This document shows, in pieces, positions 53,317 to 61,695 of a DNA stretch of 64,000 nucleotides. Source of the DNA: UBA1141 sp963665155 (GTDB lineage: Bacteria; Chloroflexota; Dehalococcoidia; Lucifugimonadales; UBA3495). The translations under genes and the position numbers were made by a program. The first letter of the stretch is position 1, and every line of letters starts with the position of its first letter. The notes beneath the pieces were generated by a model, which saw only the letters and a list, made by a program, of their open reading frames with translations, was not told the DNA's origin and did no database searches. The stretch spans positions 930,001 through 994,000 of the forward strand of contig OY761986.2 in assembly GCA_963665155.2 (NCBI GenBank). Direction: 5' to 3'.

Positions 53317-54945
53317 ATGCCCGCAAAGAAACTAACTTACTCGGAGGATGCCCGTAAGGCGCTCCGTGCTGGTATTGATACCCTAGCCGACTCCGTCAAG
53401 GTAACCTTGGGCCCCAAGGGACGAAACGTGGTCCTTGATAAGTCCTTTGGTCCCCCCCAGGTCTGCAGCGACGGAGTGACCATCGCGAAAGAAATCGAGC
53501 TCCCTGACAATTTCGAGAACATGGGCGCTCAGTTGATCAAAGAAGCCGCCACCAAAACCAACGATGCCGCCGGTGACGGAACAACCACATCGGTAGTTTT
53601 GGCCCAAGCTATTATTAACGAAGGGTTTAAAAACGTTACCGCCGGGGCGAACCCCATGGCTATCAAACGGGGAATCGAGAAGGCCGTAGCAGCCGTTGTT
53701 GTTGAGCTGCAAAACATGGCTCAGACAGTTGACGACCGGGCCCGAATCGCCCAGGTCGCCAGTCTTTCCGCCCACGAGGGAGCAATTGGCGCCACCATCG
53801 CCGACGCCATGGAAAAAGTGGGCAAAGATGGCGTCATCACGGTTGAAGAATCGAAAGGCATGACCGACGAGACCGAATATGTGGAAGGCATGCAGATAGA
53901 CCGTGGTTACATTTCGCCTTACTTCATCACCAATTCCGACCGCATGGAGTCTTCTCTGGACGACGCCACAATCGTTATCACCGACAAGAAGATTTCCGCA
54001 GTTTCCGACATGCTGCCAGCGCTGGAAAAGCTGTTGCAAGTCGGCAAGAAGAATGTGGTAATCATCGCCGAGGACATCGACGGCGAAGCCCTAGCCACCT
54101 TGGTCGTCAACAAACTCCGGGGCACTCTCAACGCATTAGCGGTGAAGGCGCCAGGTTTTGGAGACCGGCGTAAGGCCATGCTGGAAGACATTGCTATCCT
54201 GACCGGCGGCACTGTCATCAGTGAAGACATGGGCAAGAAGCTGGATTCGGCAACACTGGAAGACTTCGGTTCTGCCAGGCGGGTTGCTTCAACCAAAGAC
54301 GAGACTACCATCGTGGAAGGTAAAGGCTCCGAGGATGCAATCCAGGCCCGAATCAACCAGATTAAAGCCCAGATTGAAGATACTACATCGGAGTTCGATC
54401 GGGAAAAGCTCCAAGAGCGGATGGCCAAGCTCTCCGGCGGCGTGGCCGTCATCAAAGTTGGCGCCGCCACCGAAGTAGAGTTGAAGGAGCGCAAAGCCCG
54501 CGTGGAGGACGCTTTGTCGGCCACACGGTCTGCGGTAGAAGAAGGAATCGTACCGGGAGGCGGAGTTGCTTTGGTCCGCGCCCAGCGTGCCTTGGACACC
54601 CTCACCGGCCTCACCCCTGACGAGAACGTGGGCGCAAGCATCATTCGGCGAGCGTTGGAACAGCCCCTGCGCCTGATCGTAGAAAACTCTGGTTTCGAGG
54701 GCTCCGTTGTTCTCAACGACGTTAAGCAACAAGCCGATGATTACGGCTTCGACGCTGACCTAGGCGAGTACGGCCCCATGCTGGAGCGCGGGATAGTGGA
54801 CCCGACCAAGGTAACCCGGTCCGCGCTGCAAAACGCAGCCAGCGTTGCCGCGATGGTGTTGACCACCGAGTCCATGATCACCGAGATACCCCAGGACAAG
54901 GCGGCTATGCCCGCAATGCCTCCGGGAGGAGGAATGGACTTCTAG
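53317..54945 (+). CDS. groEL: Chaperonin GroEL
   Basis: 542 residues, ATG after AGGAGGATTGGG. Family motifs: KVTLGPKGRNVVLDKSFG, DGTTTSVVLAQAII (ATPase), and SDMLPALEKLL in the apical part. The C-terminus ends in GGGMDF, a shortened GGM tail. With GroES it refolds proteins in the cytosol. A stem-loop terminator follows 22 bp after the stop. Confidence 0.98.
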   Translation: MPAKKLTYSEDARKALRAGIDTLADSVKVTLGPKGRNVVLDKSFGPPQVCSDGVTIAKEIELPDNFENMGAQLIKEAATKTNDAAGDGTTTSVVLAQAIINEGFKNVTAGANPMAIKRGIEKAVAAVVVELQNMAQTVDDRARIAQVASLSAHEGAIGATIADAMEKVGKDGVITVEESKGMTDETEYVEGMQIDRGYISPYFITNSDRMESSLDDATIVITDKKISAVSDMLPALEKLLQVGKKNVVIIAEDIDGEALATLVVNKLRGTLNALAVKAPGFGDRRKAMLEDIAILTGGTVISEDMGKKLDSATLEDFGSARRVASTKDETTIVEGKGSEDAIQARINQIKAQIEDTTSEFDREKLQERMAKLSGGVAVIKVGAATEVELKERKARVEDALSATRSAVEEGIVPGGGVALVRAQRALDTLTGLTPDENVGASIIRRALEQPLRLIVENSGFEGSVVLNDVKQQADDYGFDADLGEYGPMLERGIVDPTKVTRSALQNAASVAAMVLTTESMITEIPQDKAAMPAMPPGGGMDF

Positions 54946-54967
54946 CCGAAGCCCATCGACTATTTGG

Positions 54968-55007
54968 TAAGGGCGTCCCGATTTGGTTGGGACGCCCTTA
55001 CTTTTGC
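54968..55007 (+). terminator. Intrinsic terminator after groEL
   Basis: TAAGGGCGTCCC, a 9-base loop, then GGGACGCCCTTA: a perfect 12-bp stem (54968-55000), followed by CTTTTG. It closes the groESL operon. Confidence 0.92.
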
Positions 55008-55161
55008 CCATGACGCGGCTCAGATCACAAACCGGCGCCGCCTTGAACCGAAGTGGCTCCGAAGTATCCGACGTGAGCGTTTTAGGCATAAGACATAAAA
55101 GTTTTAGGCAAAATAGGAACCAACATTGGTCAAGCGAGCACAAATGATAATTCGGCGGGGG

Positions 55162-55907
55162 ATGGCCCGGGGGGAAACGCTCCTGTAGGTAAACTCTACC
55201 CGTCTCCTTCGGTTGCTGTAGCCGATGTTAAGGACGGCTCGGTCGTCCTGATTGCCGGGTTCGCTGGCGCTAATTGGCCCGAGAGCTTGATTAAAGCACT
55301 GGTGGACAATGGATCTAATAATTTAACTGTAATTTGCCAGGGAGAGTGGCGAGGCGAGCCAGCGGATGGAGGGGACGGTGCGGGCATCCGATCGCTGGTA
55401 GCCAACGGCCAGGTAAGCAAACTTATTTCACCTTTGCCATTTCACCCGTTCGACACAGGAAACGAGCCTTCCAGTGAGCCTTCCAGTGAGCCTTACAGAG
55501 CAGTGGAGGCCAGGTGGAAGTCGGGACAGTTGGAGATAGAAGTGATTCCCCAAGGCGTTCTGGCTGAGCGTTTGCGTTCGGGCGGGTCAGGCATAGGGGG
55601 CGTGTTTCTACCCACAGGCACTGGCACCCGATTTGGAGCAGCCAAAGAGGTTCGCGAGTTCGGCGGGAGGGATCATTTGTTTGAGCCAGCGTTAAAGGCC
55701 GATTTTGCGTTGCTCCGGGCCGTAGCCAGCGACACTCTGGGGAACCTTGTTTACGACGGAACCCAACGGGGCTGGAACACGGTTATGGCCATGGCCGCTA
55801 GGGTTAGCGTCGTGGAAGTAGATGACGTCTACGATGCCGGAGAATTGGACGGCGAATTAGTGGTTACACCGGGAATTTTCGTCAACCGAATCGTCAGGAC
55901 TCGATAG
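55162..55907 (+). CDS. CoA-transferase subunit A-like protein
   Basis: About 248 residues. The frame open over 55092-55907 has strong family similarity from VADVKDGSVVLIAGFAGANW onward but no ordinary start codon before TTG 55287, which would cut off the first strands. An ATG at 55162 with a G-rich site before it lies in the neighbouring frame; a missing base in the six-G run 55169-55174 would join it to this frame (MARGGNAPVGKLYP). So a one-base deletion, real or technical, is likely. Motifs: RSGGSGIGGVFLPTGTGT (CoA-binding glycine loop) and SDTLGNLVYDGTQR. A SSEPSSEP repeat lies at residues 103-110. Confidence 0.7.
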
Positions 55908-56008
55908 TTAGCGCTGGTCCGTCGAGCAACCAACTCCGATCCCAAAACAAATTGGCCTTGCCAATTGCCCACAGTAGATTACCCATTTACATTACGAGGC
56001 CGCGATTT

Positions 56009-57436
56009 ATGCCCACTGCCCGGAAGACTGACGTTAACGCTCAAGCCCGCCGCGTGGCTTGTGAGCTAAAGGCCGGAGAGGTTGTCGGTCTTGGGCCAGG
56101 TTTGCCGTCGTTGTTGCCCGGTGAAACGCCGGAATCAATGGGCATTTGGTTTTTGGCCGATAGTGGAGCGTCTTATTTCGGGCCGGTTGATGGTCAATCA
56201 AGTGCTTCTGCTATATCGGGCAATGTGGTCGACTCCAGCGGTGTCAAGCCGCGTCTATTGCCCGGCGGTAGTTCTCTGAGTACAGTTGACATGCTGTCGG
56301 CCGTCTGCGGGGGCCACGTCGGGTCTGCGGTCCTCCAGGCAGCCCAGGTTTCAAGCGGTGGAGACTTTAGCCACTGGACCACCGGCGCAACACCTGGTTT
56401 ATTTGCCCCGGCTTCGGCGGTAGACTGGGCCTCTGGCGCTCGCAGGGTCATCGCCGTTCTGCCCCACACCGCTTCCGATGGCTCTTCGAATCTAGTGGCC
56501 CAAGTCTTATTGCCCCTTGACGGCGTGGGGTGCGTGGACTTGATCGTTACCGATACCGCCGTAATAAGAGTCACTCGGGACGGTTTTGAGTTGGCGGAAG
56601 TTGCGCCCGGATGGACCAGGGATGCTGTCGCTGCGATTACCGCCGCACCGATTTCCACCGCACCCGACCTCAAGGAAATGACTTTTGGGCTGCCAACGGG
56701 ACAAACCCCCAACAAAGTGTACCCCGACGGGTTGGCGGCGGTACGGGATATACCCGACGGGGCGTCGGTTAATATGGACGGTTTCGCTGGTCCCGGGGGC
56801 ATGTCCCACTACCTGATGGTGGCGCTTCGGGATCATGGGGCCAAGAACCTGACCGTCATCATCAATACCGCAGGCATAGCCAGGGTGGTGGACTTTGGCT
56901 CCCCTCCGGGGCGGATATCCATCGACCACAGCATTTTGGTGGAAAACCGCCAAGTTAAGAAGGCCATCGCTTCTTATCCGGTCTCTCCCCGAGCGTCACG
57001 GCCCAGTGCTTTCGAGTTAGCCTTCCAGAGGGGCGAGGTCGAGTTGGAGGTGCTTCCCCAAGGCACATTGGCGGAGCGTTTGCGAGCTGGCGGAGCGGGA
57101 GTAGCGGCATTTTACACGCCCACGGGGGTGGGAACGCTGTTGGCGGAAGGCAAAGAGCTTAGGGTCATTGACGGAAAGGAGTATGTCCTCGAGACCAGCA
57201 TCAAGGCCGACTTTTGCTTGATTCGGGCCCACAAAGCGGACACCCTCGGCAACCTGGTTTACAAAGGTACCTCCCGGAATTTCAACGCTTCCATGGCCCC
57301 TGCCGCCACGGTTACGGTGGTCGAGGTCGACGAGATTGTAGAGCCGGGCGGATTGAACCCTAAAGAGATTGTAACGCCCGGCATTTTCGTCCAACGGATT
57401 GTGCAAAGACCCGCCGAGTTCTCGCCCTATGATTAG
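56009..57436 (+). CDS. Fused CoA-transferase: degenerate B domain plus A domain
   Basis: 475 residues from the ATG at 56009. Residues about 10-235 align with the B subunit at 57573, but the catalytic segment SESGILNCGP is ADSGASYFGP here, so the CoA-ester-forming Glu is Asp. Residues about 245-475 are an A domain (VRDIPDGASVNMDGFAGPGG; LAERLRAGGAGVAAFYTPTG; HKADTLGNLVYKG). Order B-A is the reverse of most fused oxoacid CoA-transferases. It lies between a separate A-like gene and a separate B gene, so the A half may pair with the true B subunit while the B half serves a structural role. This is inference. Confidence 0.85.
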   Translation: MPTARKTDVNAQARRVACELKAGEVVGLGPGLPSLLPGETPESMGIWFLADSGASYFGPVDGQSSASAISGNVVDSSGVKPRLLPGGSSLSTVDMLSAVCGGHVGSAVLQAAQVSSGGDFSHWTTGATPGLFAPASAVDWASGARRVIAVLPHTASDGSSNLVAQVLLPLDGVGCVDLIVTDTAVIRVTRDGFELAEVAPGWTRDAVAAITAAPISTAPDLKEMTFGLPTGQTPNKVYPDGLAAVRDIPDGASVNMDGFAGPGGMSHYLMVALRDHGAKNLTVIINTAGIARVVDFGSPPGRISIDHSILVENRQVKKAIASYPVSPRASRPSAFELAFQRGEVELEVLPQGTLAERLRAGGAGVAAFYTPTGVGTLLAEGKELRVIDGKEYVLETSIKADFCLIRAHKADTLGNLVYKGTSRNFNASMAPAATVTVVEVDEIVEPGGLNPKEIVTPGIFVQRIVQRPAEFSPYD

Positions 57437-57572
57437 CCGTGACATTGAATGGCCAGTAAATGACCAGATAGGATGGCAACTCACGTATTAAGCTGGACTG
57501 AAGTCGGGTTTCTAAACCGAAGTAGGGTTTACCGAAGGCCAACGGTTGAACATAATATGAAGGTTGTAACCC

Positions 57573-58250
57573 ATGAGCGTTCCTGTAGATAAAGAGCGGC
57601 TTGATAGAGAAGTAATAGCCATGCGAGTCGCCAAAGAGTTGCCCGATGGCGCATACGTTAATTTGGGCATCGGTATCCCCACATTAGTTTCCAGCTACGT
57701 GCCTGAAGGAAATGCGGTTTATTACCACAGTGAAAGCGGGATACTGAACTGCGGGCCCATTGCCGAAGAAGGGGAGGAGGACATAGACCTGATTAATGCT
57801 GGCGGGCAGTTCCTGCAACCCTTTCCCGGAATGTCCTTCTTTAGCTCCGCAGACGCCTTCGCCATGATCCGGGGCGGTCACGTGGACATAACGGTATTGG
57901 GTTCTCATCAAGTCTCGGCTAAAGGTGATCTGGCCAATTGGATGCTGCACGAAAGAGGGGTGGGGAACGTAGGCGGTGCGATGGACTTGGCTGCCGGAGC
58001 GCGGGAAGTCATCATAGCAATGGAGCACACGGACCGGGCCAACAACCCCAAAATCGTGGAGGAGTGCACATTTCCTATCACAAGTAAGGGATGCGTGTCG
58101 CTAATAGTAACCGACCTGGCTGTGATTGCCTGCACCGGTGAGGGATTGGTACTAAAGGAAGTGGCCCCCGGCTGGACTCCTGAAGAGGTTCAATCGCTAA
58201 CCGGGGCTAAATTGACCTTTGCTCCCGACCTCAAGGAGTACCAACTATAG
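57573..58250 (+). CDS. CoA-transferase subunit B
   Basis: 225 residues. It is a full-length B subunit of the 3-oxoacid/acetate CoA-transferase family: LGIGIPTLVSSYVPEG, the catalytic segment HSESGILNCGP with the conserved Glu, GGHVDITVLGSHQVS, and FAPDLKEY at the end. It transfers CoA between acids through an enzyme-bound glutamyl-CoA. It ends the three-gene cluster, 136 bp after the fused gene and before the TPP riboswitch. Its A partner is either the A domain of the fusion or the gene at 55162. Confidence 0.92.
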   Translation: MSVPVDKERLDREVIAMRVAKELPDGAYVNLGIGIPTLVSSYVPEGNAVYYHSESGILNCGPIAEEGEEDIDLINAGGQFLQPFPGMSFFSSADAFAMIRGGHVDITVLGSHQVSAKGDLANWMLHERGVGNVGGAMDLAAGAREVIIAMEHTDRANNPKIVEECTFPITSKGCVSLIVTDLAVIACTGEGLVLKEVAPGWTPEEVQSLTGAKLTFAPDLKEYQL

Positions 58251-58402
58251 CGTTGGGGCCCGATCTGAAATCTATCTTCGTTGCGTATCGATTTGGCCAC
58301 GCCATCCGGTTATAGAAACGGCGTTACGGCAAAGCTCTGAAGCCCTGTGTTCGTTGACTTGCCATTGGGGCGGTGATAAACTTTTTGATAGTGCTTTAAA
58401 TA

Positions 58403-58505
58403 CGTTTGGCGGGAGCTTGGGTAAGCCAGGCTGAGAGGGTGGCCGAAGATCGCCGCCGACCGTCTGTACCTGACCCAGATAATGCTGGCGCAGGGATGAG
58501 ACGCT
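58403..58505 (+). ncRNA. TPP (THI-element) riboswitch
   Basis: The conserved segments are in order: GGGAGC, GGCTGAGAGGGTGG, then ACCTGACCCAGATAATGCTGGCGCAGGGA (the thiamine-binding ACCTGA..GATAAT..GCG..GGGA signature), at 58411-58496. The variable stem (GGTGGCCGAAGATCGCCGCC) is an extended hairpin typical of this class. It sits upstream of thiG-thiE-thiS. Confidence 0.95.
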
Positions 58506-58522
58506 CAAGTCGACTAATCCAC

Positions 58523-58557
58523 AACCGCCAGGTAATCGGCCTGGCGGTTTATTTTTT
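58523..58557 (+). terminator. Attenuator-terminator of the thi operon
   Basis: AACCGCCAGG, a 7-base loop, CCTGGCGGTT (10-bp perfect stem), then TATTTTTTAT. It lies 18 bp after the riboswitch core and 30 bp before thiG, the arrangement in which bound thiamine diphosphate ends transcription early. Confidence 0.93.
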
Positions 58558-58585
58558 ATCCACTAGCTAAGGAGACGTGGCGAAA

Positions 58586-59377
58586 ATGTCGGACGAATTG
58601 GTCATCGGGGGAAAGAGCTTCAAGTCCCGCTTAATCGTGGGTACGGGAAGGTACCGCACCATGGAGGACATGGTCGAGGCGGTGGAAGCCTCCGGTACGG
58701 AAATGATTACCGTGGCGATCCGCCGGTTGGACTTGGACGACCCGGGGCAGAAGACGCTGCTGGATTATATTGACTGGAACAAGTACCAGATTCTTCCCAA
58801 TACCGCTGGGTGCGCTACTGTTGAAGAGGCCATGTTCGTGGCGCGCCTGGGACGCGAAGTCGGCAAGACCGACTTCGTTAAATTGGAAGTCATCCCGGAT
58901 CCCAAGTACCTATTTCCCGATGGCGCTGCCACCCTCGAGGCGGCTCGCCTTTTGGTGGAAGAAGGTTTCATTGTTCTACCCTATGTCCACGCCGATCCCA
59001 CCCTGGCCAAAAAGTTGCAGGATGCGGGGTGCGCTACCGTGATGCCCCTAGGCTCGGCCATTGGTTCGGGACAGGGCATACACACGATAGAAGAAATAAA
59101 AATCATCATTGAGCAGGCCACCGTGCCAATCGTTGTGGACGCTGGTCTGGCGGTGCCTTCCGATGCCTCACTAGCTTTGGAATTGGGGGCCGATGCGGTT
59201 CTGGTTAATTCAGCTATTGCTCAAGCGGATACCCCGGCGCTGATGGCTGAAGCCTTTAAGCACGGCGTCGAAGCCGGGCGCAAGGCCTATTTGGCTGGCA
59301 GAATTGGGGTCCGCCAATACGCCGCCGCCAGCAGCCCAACCACAGACGTGCCTCAGCCGGTCCCGGCCCGCAGCTAA
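58586..59377 (+). CDS. thiG: Thiazole synthase ThiG
   Basis: 263 residues from the ATG at 58586, 11 bp after AAGGAG; a GTG at 58577 is too close to the site. ThiG barrel motifs: SRLIVGTGRYRTM, MITVAIRRLDL, ILPNTAGCATVEEA and FVKLEVIPDPKYLFPD (with the Schiff-base Lys), and PVMPLGSAIGSGQGI. It builds the thiazole of thiamine from DXP, a glycine-derived imine and ThiS thiocarboxylate. First gene of the TPP-riboswitch-controlled unit. thiO or thiH is not present in the window. Confidence 0.95.
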   Translation: MSDELVIGGKSFKSRLIVGTGRYRTMEDMVEAVEASGTEMITVAIRRLDLDDPGQKTLLDYIDWNKYQILPNTAGCATVEEAMFVARLGREVGKTDFVKLEVIPDPKYLFPDGAATLEAARLLVEEGFIVLPYVHADPTLAKKLQDAGCATVMPLGSAIGSGQGIHTIEEIKIIIEQATVPIVVDAGLAVPSDASLALELGADAVLVNSAIAQADTPALMAEAFKHGVEAGRKAYLAGRIGVRQYAAASSPTTDVPQPVPARS

Positions 59378-59381
59378 AAAT

Positions 59382-60128
59382 ATGGGGCTGGCCATTCCTG
59401 TACCGTGCATCCCTATACCGTGCTTGTGCTTGGTGACCGACCGAACCATCGGAGACCCGAGCACCGTGGTCGAAAGAGTCGTCCAAGCAGTCGCTGGCGG
59501 GGTGGACATGGTCCAACTCCGAGAGAAGGACCTTCCCGGAGGTCTGCTGCTGAAGTCGGCAATTGATATCCGAGAAGCCATTGCTGGCCGGGCGTTGCTG
59601 ATCGTCAATGAAAGGGTGGACGTGGCCTTGGCGGCTAGATCCCACGGGGTGCAGCTTGGCGAAGAAGCACTGCCTATAGGTTCGGTCCGCCAATTTGCGG
59701 GTTCCCACGTGCTAATCGGACGGTCAGTGCATTCCATCGAGAGCGCCAGGCAGGCCGTTGCCGATGGCGCCGATTTCTTGGTGGCTGGCACGATGTACGC
59801 AACCCGTTCCCACCCCGGAGCCGAACCTATCGGTCCAAGCTTGGTCAGAAATATCGCCAGACTGCAGGCCGGAACCTCCAATCCATTGCCAGTCATAGGA
59901 ATCGGCGGTATCACAGTGGAAAATGTGGGCGAGGTGATGGGCGCTGGCGCTTCCGGGGTAGCGGTCATCACGAGTATTCTGGCTTCGGCGGACCCGAAGG
60001 CAGAAGCTACGAGGCTTAAAAATGCTATGCTGGGTGCATGGCCTGATCAGCCGCCATTTGTGTCCGGAATATCCCGGCCAGGAAATCTGGAGGAGGTACC
60101 GACGGGAATTGATAAACCTAACGGTTAA
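59382..60128 (+). CDS. thiE: Thiamine-phosphate synthase ThiE
   Basis: 248 residues from the ATG at 59382, 4 bp after thiG. It shows the ThiE barrel motifs: CLVTDRT, DMVQLREKDLPG, LLIVNERVDVALAA, GVQLGEEALPI, GRSVHSIESARQA, and the phosphate loop PVIGIGGITVENV. It joins thiazole phosphate with HMP-PP. The protein carries about 35 extra residues at the C-terminus beyond the usual end, in which the next gene overlaps. The ribosome site is weak, so coupling with thiG is probable. Confidence 0.93.
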   Translation: MGLAIPVPCIPIPCLCLVTDRTIGDPSTVVERVVQAVAGGVDMVQLREKDLPGGLLLKSAIDIREAIAGRALLIVNERVDVALAARSHGVQLGEEALPIGSVRQFAGSHVLIGRSVHSIESARQAVADGADFLVAGTMYATRSHPGAEPIGPSLVRNIARLQAGTSNPLPVIGIGGITVENVGEVMGAGASGVAVITSILASADPKAEATRLKNAMLGAWPDQPPFVSGISRPGNLEEVPTGIDKPNG

Positions 60129-60312
60129 CGGCAAGCCAAGGTCTATCGAAAAAAGCGTCCAGTTGGAGGACTACCTCCTGTCCTTCGGCGTGAACTTGGA
60201 CCACGTGGCGGTGGGTTACAACGGCGAGGTTATTAAAAAAGAGGAATTTCCCAAAGTGAGCTTGTCCGACGGTGACATACTAGAGATCGTCAGACCGGTA
60301 GGTGGTGGCTGA
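60109..60312 (+). CDS. thiS: Sulfur carrier protein ThiS
   Basis: 67 residues if the TTG at 60109 is the start; it overlaps the end of thiE by 20 bp. A GGAGGAGG lies 12 bp upstream. It reads LTVNGKPRSIEKSVQLEDYL and ends VRPVGGG, with the C-terminal Gly-Gly of ThiS adenylated and thiocarboxylated before use by ThiG. A longer open frame to 60022 has no similarity. thiF is not in the window. Confidence 0.9.
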   Translation: MINLTVNGKPRSIEKSVQLEDYLLSFGVNLDHVAVGYNGEVIKKEEFPKVSLSDGDILEIVRPVGGG

Positions 60313-60951
60313 CCACTCGAAAGACTCCCCTCATACGTTCCGTCTACGGTTGAATTGCCGTGATGAATTGCCCTGACCACGACCCAGAACCGCTATCAAC
60401 GGAATCTTAAAAATTAGTATTATTTATACAGCTATACAGCGATGATTGATACTGCAATAATTCTTTCGATGGTGAGTCCGTCAAGAAATCCTTGGAATAA
60501 ATCACCGCTTCCCAACCCTAAATGCGCGCAAGTTTTGACGGTGTTTCAGATTACCGTCATCAACCCAATTAAGCATAACTAATCGCCTGTACGAGATTCC
60601 GCCAAATGCGGTAGGGCCGATCAGCTTTGCTTATTTTTTCTACTTCGGTCCCATTCTCCGGTGGTGATTAGCCCCTTGGGATAAGCAGTGATGGAGCCTG
60701 TGGCTTCGCGGAAAACGAAAGTGCGGCTGAGAAATACTATCGATTTTCTTCTCAGACTAGCGTTCCCCGGCCCCAATATCCTTATAATTTGTCAAACAGT
60801 CGATTACCCCCAAAGGACTCTAAATGTGTAAACCTTCGGTTTCTTTTATGTTTGGGTCCCTAGATTCAACGTCACACGCGGCAACCCCAGACAAGACAAT
60901 AACTGCGGTGCCAAGCGTTGCTGCGGTGCTAAGCATTGCTATCGAGGCCGC
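60313..60951. other. Intergenic, no gene seen
   Basis: About 640 bp, the largest gap in the window. A TATAAT is at 60783-60788 but without a matching -35. Near 60904-60942 CTGCGGTGC-x-AAGC occurs twice with small changes. AT content is higher in 60400-60620. No coding frame with recognisable protein, no tRNA and no clear hairpin. Confidence 0.45.
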
Positions 60952-61695
60952 ATGGCCGAGCTAATAGTTCATGCGACGGGTATCCGTAAAACGTACGACA
61001 CCGGAAAGTTAAAAGTCGAAGCCCTGAAAGGGGTCGACCTAGACGTCCGCTCCGGCGAAATGGTGGCAATCATGGGGCCCAGCGGCTGCGGCAAAACGAC
61101 CCTTCTCAACTGCTTGTCCGGTCTGGACGAAATCGACTCAGGACAAGTCCTCATTGACGGTGTAGTCCTACATGACATGGCCGACGATGAGCGCAGCGAT
61201 TACCGCGCACGCCGCATGGGATTCGTGTTTCAACTCTATAACTTGTTGCCGGTACTCAGCGCTGTGGAGAACGTGGAATTGCCCTTGTTGGTGTCCGGCG
61301 TGAACCCAGGGGACGCGCATCGGAGGTCCATGGAGATGCTCGACCTGATGGGTTTGACCGAACGGGCCCGTCACCTACCCGCCGAACTATCCGGCGGGCA
61401 AAGGCAACGGGTGACCATAGCCAGAGCGTTGGTTAACCAACCATCGATCATTTGGGCGGACGAACCAACCGGCGACTTGGACAGCGAGACTGCCGGGGAA
61501 ATCATAGATCTCATGTGCCAACTAAATCAGACCAACGGCCAGAGCTTTGTGCTGGTGACCCACTCGGCGGAAGTTGGCGATCGGGCCCACCGTATCGTGC
61601 GAATGAGGGATGGTCAGATAGAGGACGACGGTTTGGCGAGCGACAACGGAGCCGCGAGCCCGGAAACGGGTTCTGCACTGGCTGCCGGAGAGTAA
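60952..61695 (+). CDS. ABC transporter ATP-binding protein (LolD/MacB type)
   Basis: 247 residues. Walker A GPSGCGKTT, Q-loop FQLYNLLP, signature LSGGQRQRVTIARAL, Walker B IIWADEPTGDLDSET, and H-loop VTHSAEV. The sequence PTGDLDSET after Walker B is typical of the MacB/LolD/FtsE subfamily, whose ATPases drive FtsX-type permeases (lipoprotein release, peptide or drug export). The next gene begins within the stop codon (TAATG), so they are tightly coupled. The C-terminal 25 residues are acidic and likely disordered. Confidence 0.95.
   Translation: MAELIVHATGIRKTYDTGKLKVEALKGVDLDVRSGEMVAIMGPSGCGKTTLLNCLSGLDEIDSGQVLIDGVVLHDMADDERSDYRARRMGFVFQLYNLLPVLSAVENVELPLLVSGVNPGDAHRRSMEMLDLMGLTERARHLPAELSGGQRQRVTIARALVNQPSIIWADEPTGDLDSETAGEIIDLMCQLNQTNGQSFVLVTHSAEVGDRAHRIVRMRDGQIEDDGLASDNGAASPETGSALAAGE

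Noticed and set aside
60783..60788. Promoter of the ABC transporter genes (TATAAT)
   Set aside because: The position 15-19 bp upstream has no -35-like hexamer, so it is left as a note only.
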